Origin: PVC group bacterium
GTDB taxonomy: Bacteria; Verrucomicrobiota; Kiritimatiellia; CAIKKV01; PXCX01
Reading direction: 5' to 3'
NCBI GenBank assembly: GCA_003567575.1
Contig: PWZG01000438.1
Coordinates: 1-13,663, forward strand
Length of the DNA: 13,663 bases
In this document: positions 6,021 through 13,594 of the stretch, one piece after another
How positions within the stretch are numbered: the first letter of the stretch is position 1
Layout of the letters: each line of letters starts with the position of its first letter
Translations under genes and position numbers: made by a program
The notes under the pieces: model-generated
Seen by the model: the letters and a program-made list of their open reading frames with translations, nothing else
Told to the model about the DNA's origin: nothing
Database searches by the model: none

Positions 6021-7660
6021 TCGTCCGGCAAGCGGTACACCATGCTGCGACGCCGGCCATCGTTCCCGATATCGTACACGAACAGATAATCATGGTCCAA
6101 CCGTACCTGGACGCGCCGAACCGATCGCGGATTCGCTGTCGACGGTTCGCCCGCGATCCGTACAGCGGCGGCAGGCACCGGACCACGCCAGGGACGCGGC
6201 GTAATAAAACCGCTACGCTCGCCCAGCCCGATCCGCATCCATTCAAACCGTAACGCATCCACCAGTTCCGGCGCCCCGGCCACCAGATCCGCCAGCCACA
6301 GGAACCGATTGCGCAACGCCGGCCTCCCGCCGTGATGCTGTTGAACGACAGCCGCGGCCCGTTCCCAGAAGTCCGGCCACCGCTGCGTGGCGATCCTGGT
6401 GGTCGCGCGTAACGACGGCGTATTGTAAAACCAGTCGATCGCACGAGACCAAACGGCGGCGTCGGCTAGATCCGCCGGAAGCATATCCCGGCTGCACAGA
6501 ACTTCGTAGGGCGGATCCGGCGCGTAAACCAATCCTGCCGCGGCAGCCATGTCCCGCAACGGGGTGCCCGGCAATACCTTTAATATCTCGAGTTGTAGTT
6601 CCGACGGCCCCGCTGCAATCACCGTATCGATATCCGCGCGTAACGATGCACGATTCGCACCGGGTAGACCGGCGATCAGATCGGCGTGAACGGCAAGGTT
6701 GGGCATGGCGCTTAATGCACGCAATCCGTTGAGCGCACGGCGTGGCGATGTTCCGCGCCGCATACGCCGCCAGGCATCGGGATGGAACGTCTGAATACCG
6801 GCTTCCAGTTTAAGCTGACCGGCCGGCGCACGGGCCAACGTATCCATGAACGTGCGTGTGAGACGGCCGGGATCGATTTCCAAATGGAATCGTAAATCGC
6901 TGAATTCTTCAATCAACATGGAAAGCAATTGGCGCGCGCGCGCGGCCGGTTCGTTAAATGTCCGGTCCAACAACCTTACTTCGCGTATCCCGATCTCGCG
7001 CAAGGTTTGCAACGATTGCCGGACCCGCGACAGACTGAACCGTCGCAGGATGTCATGGCTGCCCTCACGGCAAAACACACAGCGATTGGTGCATCCGCGC
7101 GTTGTTTCCAGTTGCGCAAACGGTTTACGGGATATATCCGGCAAAAACCGGTAAGGCGACGGTAAATCATCCAGGTTATCGACGGATACCGCACGGCCGC
7201 CATCGTGATATGAATTGTTGCCGTCGCGAAAACACAGGCCGGGAATCCGACGCCAGTGCGAACGCGCGTCGATATGCCGCAACCAATCGCGAAACGCCAA
7301 CTCGCCTTCGCCGCGAACCACAACTTCGATCGCCGGTTCTACGGCAAGAAAACGGCGATTGTCGCCGTCAAACTCGGGACCGCCCCCGATAACGATACAC
7401 GCCGGATACAGCGATTTGTAACGCCGGACAATGGTAAGCAACCGTTGCCGGTTGAAAAGATAAAACGTGGCTGCCAGAACCGTTGGCCGATACCTGCACA
7501 GCATCCCGAGCAATTCCGGCAAATCGGCCCCATCCAACGTCTCCAGCGTCTGCCAGCGCCATCCCTCGGCGTCCGCGACGGCGCCAAGATAGCCGCCCGC
7601 CAAATTGGTATGCGAATACGAAGCGTTCACCGCCAGAAACAATATGCTGCGATCGTTCAC
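5978..7660 (-). CDS. Cobalamin-binding-domain radical SAM protein (DUF4080-type)
   Basis: This is a radical SAM enzyme with an N-terminal B12-binding Rossmann-like domain. The substrate is unknown. The 560-residue product has the cobalamin-type domain at about 1-140, with NASYSHTNLAGGYL near the start in place of the usual DxHxxG, then VIGGGPEF and VVRGEGE (about 90-120). The Fe-S cluster motif CTNRCVFC gives C190, C194 and C197 (CX3CX2C). LEAGIQTF and HADLIAGLPG then mark the barrel. The C-terminal 200 residues resemble the DUF4080 region seen in this subgroup. I chose the GTG at 7660 because AAGGA sits 7 bases upstream. An ATG at 7684 adds eight residues but has no Shine-Dalgarno. It converges on the UbiA-like gene and overlaps its last 43 bases. 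It is transcribed away from the repeat-bearing spacer and has no operon partner. Confidence 0.88.
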   Translation of the reverse strand: MNDRSILFLAVNASYSHTNLAGGYLGAVADAEGWRWQTLETLDGADLPELLGMLCRYRPTVLAATFYLFNRQRLLTIVRRYKSLYPACIVIGGGPEFDGDNRRFLAVEPAIEVVVRGEGELAFRDWLRHIDARSHWRRIPGLCFRDGNNSYHDGGRAVSVDNLDDLPSPYRFLPDISRKPFAQLETTRGCTNRCVFCREGSHDILRRFSLSRVRQSLQTLREIGIREVRLLDRTFNEPAARARQLLSMLIEEFSDLRFHLEIDPGRLTRTFMDTLARAPAGQLKLEAGIQTFHPDAWRRMRRGTSPRRALNGLRALSAMPNLAVHADLIAGLPGANRASLRADIDTVIAAGPSELQLEILKVLPGTPLRDMAAAAGLVYAPDPPYEVLCSRDMLPADLADAAVWSRAIDWFYNTPSLRATTRIATQRWPDFWERAAAVVQQHHGGRPALRNRFLWLADLVAGAPELVDALRFEWMRIGLGERSGFITPRPWRGPVPAAAVRIAGEPSTANPRSVRRVQVRLDHDYLFVYDIGNDGRRRSMVYRLPDDHGSKSVNQNTATL

Positions 7661-7763
7661 AGGGAATTCCTTTGCGTTGCCCATTTATTTGCGCTTTTAG
7701 TGCCTTAAACACACGAAACCGCCATAAAAACCAAGAAAACCGTTAGTCGTTCACTCGCGTGAT

Positions 7764-7798
7764 CTCCCTCTCCCTCTGGGAGAGGGCCGGGGTGAGGG
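7764..7798. repeat. REP-like palindromic element
   Basis: CCCTCTCCC (7766-7774), loop TCT, GGGAGAGGG (7778-7786) form a perfect 9-base-pair hairpin, followed by GCCGGGGTGAGGG-type sequence. This CCCTCTCCC...GGGAGAGGG...GGTGAGGG arrangement is a widespread repetitive extragenic word in many bacterial genomes. It lies between two divergent gene starts rather than at gene ends. No transposase is nearby. Confidence 0.75.
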
Positions 7799-7854
7799 TT
7801 GGCGAAGCCATTAGGCCCTTACGCTCAGCAACTAAACAACAGATTGTCTACTTT

Positions 7855-7931
7855 GAACATCGAACAGTCAACATCAAACGTCGAAATGGGGAATCTGGAG
7901 ATGCCTTTCTTAACTTCGATGTTCGATGTTC
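7855..7931. repeat. Interspersed inverted repeat with GAACATCGAAC / GTTCGATGTTC arms
   Basis: Left arm GAACATCGAAC (7855-7865) is the exact reverse complement of GTTCGATGTTC (7921-7931), with 55 bases between. The left arm is echoed by GTCAACATCAAACGTCGAAA just inside, and the right arm by a second CTTCGATG. The whole looks like an expanded array of TTCGATG words. The word TTCGATGTTCG occurs again at 13517-13527. Confidence 0.65.
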
Positions 7932-7966
7932 CCACCTGCAATCGTAATCGTTCTCGTTCTCATCCG

Positions 7967-7992
7967 TATCCCGCGACGACGCTATCCCGCGA
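7967..7992. repeat. Short tandem direct repeat, two copies
   Basis: TATCCCGCGA occurs at 7967-7976 and again at 7983-7992, a spacing of 16 bases. It lies about 50 bases upstream of the predicted -35 of the Gfo/Idh/MocA cluster. It could be a regulator site or simply part of the spacer repeat mosaic. Confidence 0.35.
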
Positions 7993-8042
7993 AAGGCGAC
8001 AATCCATGAATCCGCCGCTTATGACAAAACTTCAGTTTGGAG

Positions 8043-8071
8043 TTGCTTTTTTCGCGTGGTCATCATAGGAT
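8043..8071 (+). promoter_or_regulatory. Candidate promoter for the Gfo/Idh/MocA - Cls cluster
   Basis: TTGCTT (8043-8048), a 17-base gap, then TAGGAT (8066-8071): three and four matches to the -35 and -10 consensus, with ideal spacing. Transcription would start near 8078 and leave a leader of about 70 bases before the ATG at 8149. The boxes are weak, so another start is possible. Confidence 0.3.
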
Positions 8072-8148
8072 GGTTCCGGATACTTCAAAACAGCTCGCAT
8101 GCAAAACGAAAAAACAGGGCAAACTACGCAACCAAGGGAGGTACCGTG

Positions 8149-9303
8149 ATGCAAAGAAAGTTACGCATGGGAATGATCGGCGGCGGCCGGGGCGCCATGA
8201 TTGGCGGCGTCCACCGGATCGCGGCGCAACTTGACGGTCAGATCGAATTGGTATGCGGCGCATTCAGTCGCAGCGCCGAAAACTCCAAGGCCAGCGGTCG
8301 TGATTTATTTTTACCCGACGACCGGATATACGGTAGTTATCAGAAAATGCTGGCGGCCGAAGCGGCCTTGCCGGAAGGCGACCGGATGGATTTCGTAACG
8401 ATCGTGACCCCCAACGACAGCCATTTCCCGATCGCCATGGCAGCGTTGGACGCCGGTTTCGATGTAGTCTGCGACAAACCGATGACCTTAACGCTGGCGC
8501 ATGCCAGGAAACTGGAGAAAAAAGTTGCCGATACCGGTTTATTGTTTTGCCTGACCCACAATTATACAGGATACCCCATGGTCAAGGAAGCGCGCGAACT
8601 CGTCCGCGGCGGCGCCATGGGAAAAGTCCGTCGTTTGGTGGTTGAGTATCCCCAGGGCTGGTTGGCGACGGCGCTCGAGAAGGACAATAAACAGGCCGGC
8701 TGGCGCACCGATCCCAAGCGCGCCGGCGCCAGTTGCTGCATGGGCGACATCGGGTCGCACGCTGAAAACCTCGCCGAATATGTTACCGGCCTGAGAATCA
8801 AGGAAATGTGCGCCGACCTCGCGACGTTCGTTAAAGGGCGTAAACTGGATGACGACGGTAGTGTACTGCTGCGTTTCAACAACGGTGCGCGCGGCATTCT
8901 CTGGGCCAGTCAGATCGCCATTGGCCGCGAAAACGGATTGAATATCCGTGTTTTCTGCGAACGTGGCGCGCTCGAATGGCATCAACAGGAACCGAATACG
9001 CTGGTGGTCGACTGGACCGATAAACCGCGCGAACTGCGCCGTACGGCGACCCCGTTCCTTGGCGCCGCCGCAAGCGCCGCCGCCCGTATCCCACCCGGGC
9101 ATCCCGAAGGGTTTCTTGAAGGATTCGCCAATCTTTACCGTAACTTTGCCGACGCGCTGCGACAACGGATGGCCGGCAAAAAAGTCAGGGAAGCCACGGT
9201 CGATTATCCCACCGTACAGGACGGTGTTCGCGGCATGGCCTTTCTGGAGACCGTGGTGCGCGCCGGTAGTTCTAAACAAAAATGGATCGCAATGAAGGGC
9301 TGA
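8149..9303 (+). CDS. Gfo/Idh/MocA family NAD(P)-dependent oxidoreductase
   Basis: The family oxidises or reduces hydroxyl groups of sugars, inositols and related compounds with a tightly bound nicotinamide cofactor in the cytoplasm. The 384-residue product has the N-terminal Rossmann motif GMIGGGRGAMIGGVHR (8-23), the EKP-equivalent CDKP (108-111), THNYTGYPM (136-144) and WRTDP (185-189). The catalytic-type D200 and H204 lie in GDIGSHAENL (199-208), and GHPEGFLEGFANLY is near the C-terminus. The start at 8149 is chosen for GGGAGG 7 bases upstream. A GTG one codon earlier is possible. The sequence belongs to a subgroup that usually travels with a TIM-barrel isomerase, as here 20 bases downstream. 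Such pairs occur in pathways that oxidise a sugar to a keto form and then isomerise or cleave it (levoglucosan, 3-keto-glycosides). The true substrate is not readable from the sequence. Confidence 0.9.
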   Translation: MQRKLRMGMIGGGRGAMIGGVHRIAAQLDGQIELVCGAFSRSAENSKASGRDLFLPDDRIYGSYQKMLAAEAALPEGDRMDFVTIVTPNDSHFPIAMAALDAGFDVVCDKPMTLTLAHARKLEKKVADTGLLFCLTHNYTGYPMVKEARELVRGGAMGKVRRLVVEYPQGWLATALEKDNKQAGWRTDPKRAGASCCMGDIGSHAENLAEYVTGLRIKEMCADLATFVKGRKLDDDGSVLLRFNNGARGILWASQIAIGRENGLNIRVFCERGALEWHQQEPNTLVVDWTDKPRELRRTATPFLGAAASAAARIPPGHPEGFLEGFANLYRNFADALRQRMAGKKVREATVDYPTVQDGVRGMAFLETVVRAGSSKQKWIAMKG

Positions 9304-9323
9304 TAATCATAAGGAGGTAGATC

Positions 9324-10313
9324 ATGTCACGACCGGTTACATTATTCACGGGACAATTCGCGGATATCCCTCTCGAAGAGCTGGCCGCCAAAGCGGCATC
9401 GTGGGGATACGACGGTTTGGAACTCGCCTGTTGGGGCGATCATGTAGACGTCGACAAGGCTGCCGTAAGCAAGAAATACGCCCAGAGCCGGGTTGATCTG
9501 CTGGCGCAATACGGGCTGAAAGTCTTTGCCATCAGCAATCATCTGGCCGGACAATTGGTCGCCGATCCCAACACGGATGCGCGCTCGGACGCCTTCGCGC
9601 CGCCGTCCTGCCACGGGAAACCGGAAGCGAAACGCAAGTTTGCGATCAAATCGATGAAAAACGCGGCACGCGCCGCCCGCAATATCGGGGTGAACGTCGT
9701 CAACGGATTCACCGGGTCGCCAATCTGGCATATGCTCTACAGTTTCCCGCCGGTAAGCGAAGAAATGATCGAGGACGGCTTCAAACGGTTCGCCGATCTG
9801 TGGAACCCGATTCTGGACGTATTCGACGAATGCAAAGTGCGATTTGCGCTGGAAGTGCATCCGACGGAAATCGCGTTCGATATCATCACGGCACAGCGGG
9901 CGCTTAAAGCGTTGAATAACCGTAAAGCTTTCGGATTCAACTTCGATCCCAGCCACCTGCAATGGCAAATGGTCGATCCGGTCAAGTTTTTACGCGTTTT
10001 CGCAAAACGTATTTATCATGTTCACATGAAGGATGCGGCCGTTACCCTTGACGGGGAAAGAGGTATTCTGGGGTCGCACCTGAATTTCGGTACGCCGGGA
10101 CGCGGCTGGGATTTCCGCAGCCTGGGACGCGGCGACGTCGATTTCGAAGCCATTATCCGCGAACTAAATGTGATGGACTATCGCGGCCCGTTATCGGTGG
10201 AATGGGAGGACGCGGCCATGGATCGCGAATTCGGCGCGGCGGAAGCCTGCCGGTTCCTGCGCGATCTTGATTTCCCGCGTTCAGACCGTGTTTTTGACGA
10301 AGCGTTCGCCTGA
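9324..10313 (+). CDS. Sugar phosphate isomerase/epimerase (xylose isomerase-like TIM barrel)
   Basis: Members of this AP-endonuclease-2/xylose-isomerase-like TIM-barrel family are metal-dependent isomerases, epimerases or dehydratases of sugars and inositols. The 329-residue product has the strand-end residues that usually bind the metal: E177 (LEVHPTE), D208 with H211 (NFDPSHLQW), H234 (YHVHMKDA) and E293 (LSVEWEDA). A perfect AAGGAGGT Shine-Dalgarno (9311-9318) precedes the ATG at 9324. It lies 20 bases after the Gfo/Idh/MocA stop, so the two should be cotranscribed and probably handle successive steps on one compound. H232 is next to H234, so assignment of the histidine ligand is tentative. 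A hydrolase or lyase role on a keto-sugar is an alternative to simple isomerisation. I see no signal peptide, so the protein should be cytoplasmic. Confidence 0.9.
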   Translation: MSRPVTLFTGQFADIPLEELAAKAASWGYDGLELACWGDHVDVDKAAVSKKYAQSRVDLLAQYGLKVFAISNHLAGQLVADPNTDARSDAFAPPSCHGKPEAKRKFAIKSMKNAARAARNIGVNVVNGFTGSPIWHMLYSFPPVSEEMIEDGFKRFADLWNPILDVFDECKVRFALEVHPTEIAFDIITAQRALKALNNRKAFGFNFDPSHLQWQMVDPVKFLRVFAKRIYHVHMKDAAVTLDGERGILGSHLNFGTPGRGWDFRSLGRGDVDFEAIIRELNVMDYRGPLSVEWEDAAMDREFGAAEACRFLRDLDFPRSDRVFDEAFA

Positions 10314-10325
10314 TACGCGGAAAAC

Positions 10326-11993
10326 ATGTCGTCGCTGACCGTATTACTGAAAAACCGTCTACGCTTGATCCGGAACTGGCGGCGCGTTTTACGGCAACAA
10401 TCCCGTTTCAAAACAGGATTTATCCTGCTGTTTGCAGCGGGATTGTTGGCCTCATTACAGTTTGTCTTCGCCCGCGGATTCCGGACGCTTGACGGTCTCG
10501 GTCAAGCCGGCGTCATGATTTTGCCGCGCCTGTTCGCCATGTTTTTCCTGGCGATGGCGCTGATGTTGATTGTATCGGGCGCGATTACCGCCTATACCAC
10601 TCTTTTCCGTTCCTCGGAATTACCATTTCTGGTGGTGCATCCCGTGCGTCCCGGCGCCATCACCGTGTATAAAGCCATCGAATCGGCCGGTTTGGCGTCA
10701 TGGGCTTTTCTGTTCATTATCATTCCGTTCACCATGGCCTACGCCAGACACCAGGCGTTGACCCCGTGGATAACCTTATGGACCATGGTCATGGCCGTGC
10801 CGTTTCTGCTGCTATGCGCCGGAATCGGCACCATGATAACCTTGGCGATCACACGGCTCACATCCCGATCCAAACGCAGGAAATGTATTCTGGGTGTCGT
10901 GGGCGCCGGCATCATCGTCGCCGGCTGGTTTTGGTGGCGTCCGCAACGGATCGACGATGAAAGCCTGTTTATGCTGGCGCAACTGGTGCCCGGATTCCGG
11001 CTGGCAGCCAACCCGTTTCTCCCGCCGACATGGATGGCGGAAGGAATCCTGAGCTTCTCGAAAGGCGAATGGGCGCGCGGTATCCTTTTCTGGAACGTTC
11101 TCGCGTCGTATGCCATGCTGACGGCGTTGTTGATAGAATGGCCGGGCGGCCGTTGGTTCAGCGTCGCATGGCAACGCGCCATGACGCCGGCGACACGTCG
11201 GCGCACCCGCGGACCGGTCGCATCCGGGCAGGTATGGCGTCGGCTGCTGGCCGGATTCGCGCCGGCTGTCCGAGCCATGATCGTCAAGGATATCCGCACC
11301 TTCCTCAGAGATCCGGCGCAATGGTCGCAGGGCCTGATTTTCTTCGGGTTACTTGCCCTGTATTTTGCCAATTTGCGGACACTCCGCTATCATTTCCTGC
11401 CTGAAGCCTGGCGTTCGGCCATTGCATTCCTGAATATGTTCAGTCTGGCTACCGTAATGTGTTCGTTGAGTTCGCGATTCATCTTTCCTCAACTCAGTCT
11501 CGAAGGCCAGGCCTTCTGGCTGCTGGGACTGGCGCCGGTTTCCCGCGGCCGTATCCTGCTTGCCAAAGTGGCGACCGCGTTGACCGCCAACCTGGTGATC
11601 AGTGTCGGCTTAATGATGATCTCCAGCGGGATGCTTAACGTGACCCCCGAGGTACGCTGGATCGCGATCGGGGTCGGCGCCATGACCGCTTGCGCCTTTA
11701 CCGGTTTGTCGGTCGGACTCGGCGCCGTATTCATGGATTTACGGCAATCGAATCCCGCCGCCATCGTTTCCGGTTTCGGAGGCACCCTGAACCTGGTGCT
11801 AAGCCTGGGGTTCATGATCTGCGCGATTTTGCCGTTTGTCGTTATTGAACGGTTTCAGACGGTGATACGCGCGGAACTCGGCTGGAACTATCCGCTGACC
11901 GTAGCCTGGGTATGGCTACTTATTTTGACCGTACTCGCCACGGCCATTCCTCTTCGATTGGGATATCATGCATTGCAAGTCCGCGAATACTGA
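10326..11993 (+). CDS. Large ABC-2-like transporter permease (PF16949-type), no ATPase alongside
   Basis: The 555-residue product is a polytopic membrane protein. Hydrophobic segments lie near residues 30-50, 65-90, 120-140, 150-172, 185-205, 255-275, 330-348, 365-385, 415-435, 445-465, 480-500 and 525-545, about twelve in two halves. A basic, arginine-rich cytoplasmic stretch (about 283-310) joins the halves, and the second half opens AMIVKDIRTFLRDPAQWSQ. That phrase, with PELSLEGxxFWLLxxxPxS-like wording (QLSLEGQAFWLLGLAPVS), is typical of the large permeases that Pfam labels putative ATP-binding cassette although they lack Walker motifs. None is present here. The start at 10326 is 12 bases after the isomerase stop, with only a weak GGAA upstream. 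The cognate ATPase must lie elsewhere. The transported substrate is unknown. Confidence 0.8.
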   Translation: MSSLTVLLKNRLRLIRNWRRVLRQQSRFKTGFILLFAAGLLASLQFVFARGFRTLDGLGQAGVMILPRLFAMFFLAMALMLIVSGAITAYTTLFRSSELPFLVVHPVRPGAITVYKAIESAGLASWAFLFIIIPFTMAYARHQALTPWITLWTMVMAVPFLLLCAGIGTMITLAITRLTSRSKRRKCILGVVGAGIIVAGWFWWRPQRIDDESLFMLAQLVPGFRLAANPFLPPTWMAEGILSFSKGEWARGILFWNVLASYAMLTALLIEWPGGRWFSVAWQRAMTPATRRRTRGPVASGQVWRRLLAGFAPAVRAMIVKDIRTFLRDPAQWSQGLIFFGLLALYFANLRTLRYHFLPEAWRSAIAFLNMFSLATVMCSLSSRFIFPQLSLEGQAFWLLGLAPVSRGRILLAKVATALTANLVISVGLMMISSGMLNVTPEVRWIAIGVGAMTACAFTGLSVGLGAVFMDLRQSNPAAIVSGFGGTLNLVLSLGFMICAILPFVVIERFQTVIRAELGWNYPLTVAWVWLLILTVLATAIPLRLGYHALQVREY

Positions 11994-12002
11994 GAGGAAG
12001 CC

Positions 12003-13505
12003 ATGAATTCCGCATTGACCTGGTCCGAACTATTGCCTTGGCTGTCTTTGGGTTCGGCGCTGCATCTGGTACTGTTCCTGGTGGTACTGGTCAACCTGTT
12101 GGGTAACCGGCGGGAACCGACATCGGCCTTGCTGTGGATGTTTGTGGTCTGGTCATTCCCGTTCGTCGGCGCGCTGGTGTTTTGGCTGTTCGGGATCAAC
12201 CGTATTTCAAAGCGCGCCGATCGCAAGGAATGGGCGGATCAACGTCTGCAACGCGAACGGGTATATCGCGAAAACGGCACCGATCTGGCCTATTGGCGGG
12301 CGGTCCACCAATCGCTCGCGACCGAGCCGCACACCGATTTCGCGCGCGAACTTAACCGCGCCATGAATCACCGTTTGCGCGATTACCCGTTGCTGGACGG
12401 GAACCGGCTGCAACCGTTAATCGGCGGCGATGAAGCCTTTCCCGCCATGCTGCAAGCCATCGACCAGGCCAGGGATCATATTCATGTACAAACGTTTATT
12501 ATCGGTAACGATCGTGTCGGGCGCGAATTCATGGACCGTTTGGCAAAACGCGCCACCGAAGGCGTTACGGTTCGCGTCATTTACGATGCGTTGGGATCGA
12601 CGTTCGCCGTGTTCAGTGGGCTTTTCCGGCGCTATCGCAATATTCCCAATATGGAAATCTGTGGCTGGACGCATGCGCGCCCGTTACGGGCGCAATTCCA
12701 TATCAATCTCCGGAATCACCGTAAACTGCTGCTCATCGACGGGCGCCGCGCTTTTATCGGTGGCATTAACCTCCAGGCGGCGCACACCACGCGCCGCCGC
12801 CGCAAGGCAATCCGCGATTATCATTTCGCGGTGCATGGACCGATCGTACAGGAATTACAGTATGCCTTCTTGCGCGACTGGCACTTCATGACGGATGCCG
12901 AACCGGATACCCTTCTGAGTACCTCGCTGTTTCCCGAAATCGCCCGCGCCGGCAAGGCACTCGTCAGATTGATCAACAGTGGACCTACCCCATCGGAAAA
13001 CGAGACGGTGGCCGATGTCTTTTTCAGCGCCATATCGGCCGCACGCCGGCAGATTATCATCGTTACTCCGTATTTCATACCGCCGTTGTTTCTGTCGCGC
13101 GCACTGCAAAGCGCCGCCCAACGAGGCGTGGAAACACGTCTGATTGTGCCTCGCAAGAACAACCATCCACTCGCCGCCTGGGCCGGCCGCGCACTGTATG
13201 ACGATCTGATGGATAGCGGCGTGCGTATCCATGAACGACGCCCCCCGTTCATGCATGCCAAGGCCATGGTCATCGATGATACCGTCGCGTTGATCGGCAG
13301 CGCCAATCTTGATGCGCGCAGCCTGCGGCTCAGTTACGAAACCAATCTTGCCGTTTACGACGAAAAACTAATCGGGAAACTCAAGGAAATAATTTGGGAA
13401 GATATCGCGCATAGCGATGAACTGGATTTACACCGCTGGCGGCAACGACCGCGACGCAACCGTTTTCTGGAAAATTTCTGCCACCTGTTCGCGCCTATGC
13501 TGTAA
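12003..13505 (+). CDS. cls: Cardiolipin synthase-type phospholipase D family protein
   Basis: Bacterial Cls joins two phosphatidylglycerols, or a related pair of lipids, into cardiolipin at the inner membrane. The 500-residue product begins with two membrane segments (about 14-33 and 43-64), the PLD-nuclease N-terminal anchor of Cls proteins, with REPTSALLWMFVVWSFPFVG. Two complete HKD motifs follow: H239, K241, D246 in NHRKLLLIDGRRAFIGG, and H418, K420, D425 in MHAKAMVIDDTVALIGSANL, with conserved N435. ATG 12003 has an AGAGGAAG Shine-Dalgarno and is 9 bases after the permease stop, so it closes the cluster. Length and motif spacing match ClsA/ClsC-like enzymes. Lipid specificity cannot be assigned, and a wider PLD transphosphatidylase role is possible. 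Confidence 0.93.
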   Translation: MNSALTWSELLPWLSLGSALHLVLFLVVLVNLLGNRREPTSALLWMFVVWSFPFVGALVFWLFGINRISKRADRKEWADQRLQRERVYRENGTDLAYWRAVHQSLATEPHTDFARELNRAMNHRLRDYPLLDGNRLQPLIGGDEAFPAMLQAIDQARDHIHVQTFIIGNDRVGREFMDRLAKRATEGVTVRVIYDALGSTFAVFSGLFRRYRNIPNMEICGWTHARPLRAQFHINLRNHRKLLLIDGRRAFIGGINLQAAHTTRRRRKAIRDYHFAVHGPIVQELQYAFLRDWHFMTDAEPDTLLSTSLFPEIARAGKALVRLINSGPTPSENETVADVFFSAISAARRQIIIVTPYFIPPLFLSRALQSAAQRGVETRLIVPRKNNHPLAAWAGRALYDDLMDSGVRIHERRPPFMHAKAMVIDDTVALIGSANLDARSLRLSYETNLAVYDEKLIGKLKEIIWEDIAHSDELDLHRWRQRPRRNRFLENFCHLFAPML

Positions 13506-13532
13506 TAGGCCGGCAATTCGATGTTCGCTCAG

Positions 13533-13594
13533 ACGATTACGGGACACGATGATGGAATACGAGCAGGCCGCAAGCAATCGTGTTGCGTAATCGT
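13533..13594. repeat. Imperfect inverted repeat of CGATTACG / CGTAATCG words
   Basis: ACGATTACGGGACACGAT (13533-13550) matches the reverse complement of ATCGTGTTGCGTAATCGT (13577-13594) at 16 of 18 positions, with a 26-base spacer. A further CGTAATCGTT follows at 13599-13608 and TTCGATGTTCG precedes at 13517-13527. It starts 27 bases after the cls stop. It has no T-run, so it is not a classical terminator. The final 158 bases of the window hold no gene I can support. Confidence 0.65.

Larger units (their letters stand above)
7661..8148. other. Repeat-bearing divergent spacer without a supported gene
   Basis: This stretch lies between the starts of the radical SAM gene and the Gfo/Idh/MocA gene. 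It contains a REP-like hairpin (7764-7798), an inverted repeat with 11-base arms (7855-7931), CGTAATCGTT with pyrimidine-rich TTCTCGTTCTC (7943-7961), a 10-base direct repeat (7967-7992) and a possible promoter (8043-8071). ORFs here are short, lack ribosome binding sites and run through the repeats, so I do not call any gene. Confidence 0.7.

Noticed and set aside
7764..7992. CRISPR array or transposon ends suggested by several repeats close together
   Set aside because: The repeats differ from each other, spacing is irregular, and there is no cas gene, transposase or target-site duplication.
7759..8068. Short overlapping ORFs in the spacer upstream of the Gfo/Idh/MocA gene
   Set aside because: They run through the REP hairpin and the inverted repeat, lack Shine-Dalgarno sites and encode no recognisable protein.
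8539..9279. 246-codon open frame antisense to the Gfo/Idh/MocA gene
   Set aside because: It is fully covered by a well-supported gene with conserved motifs. The antisense product matches no family I know and has no ribosome binding site.
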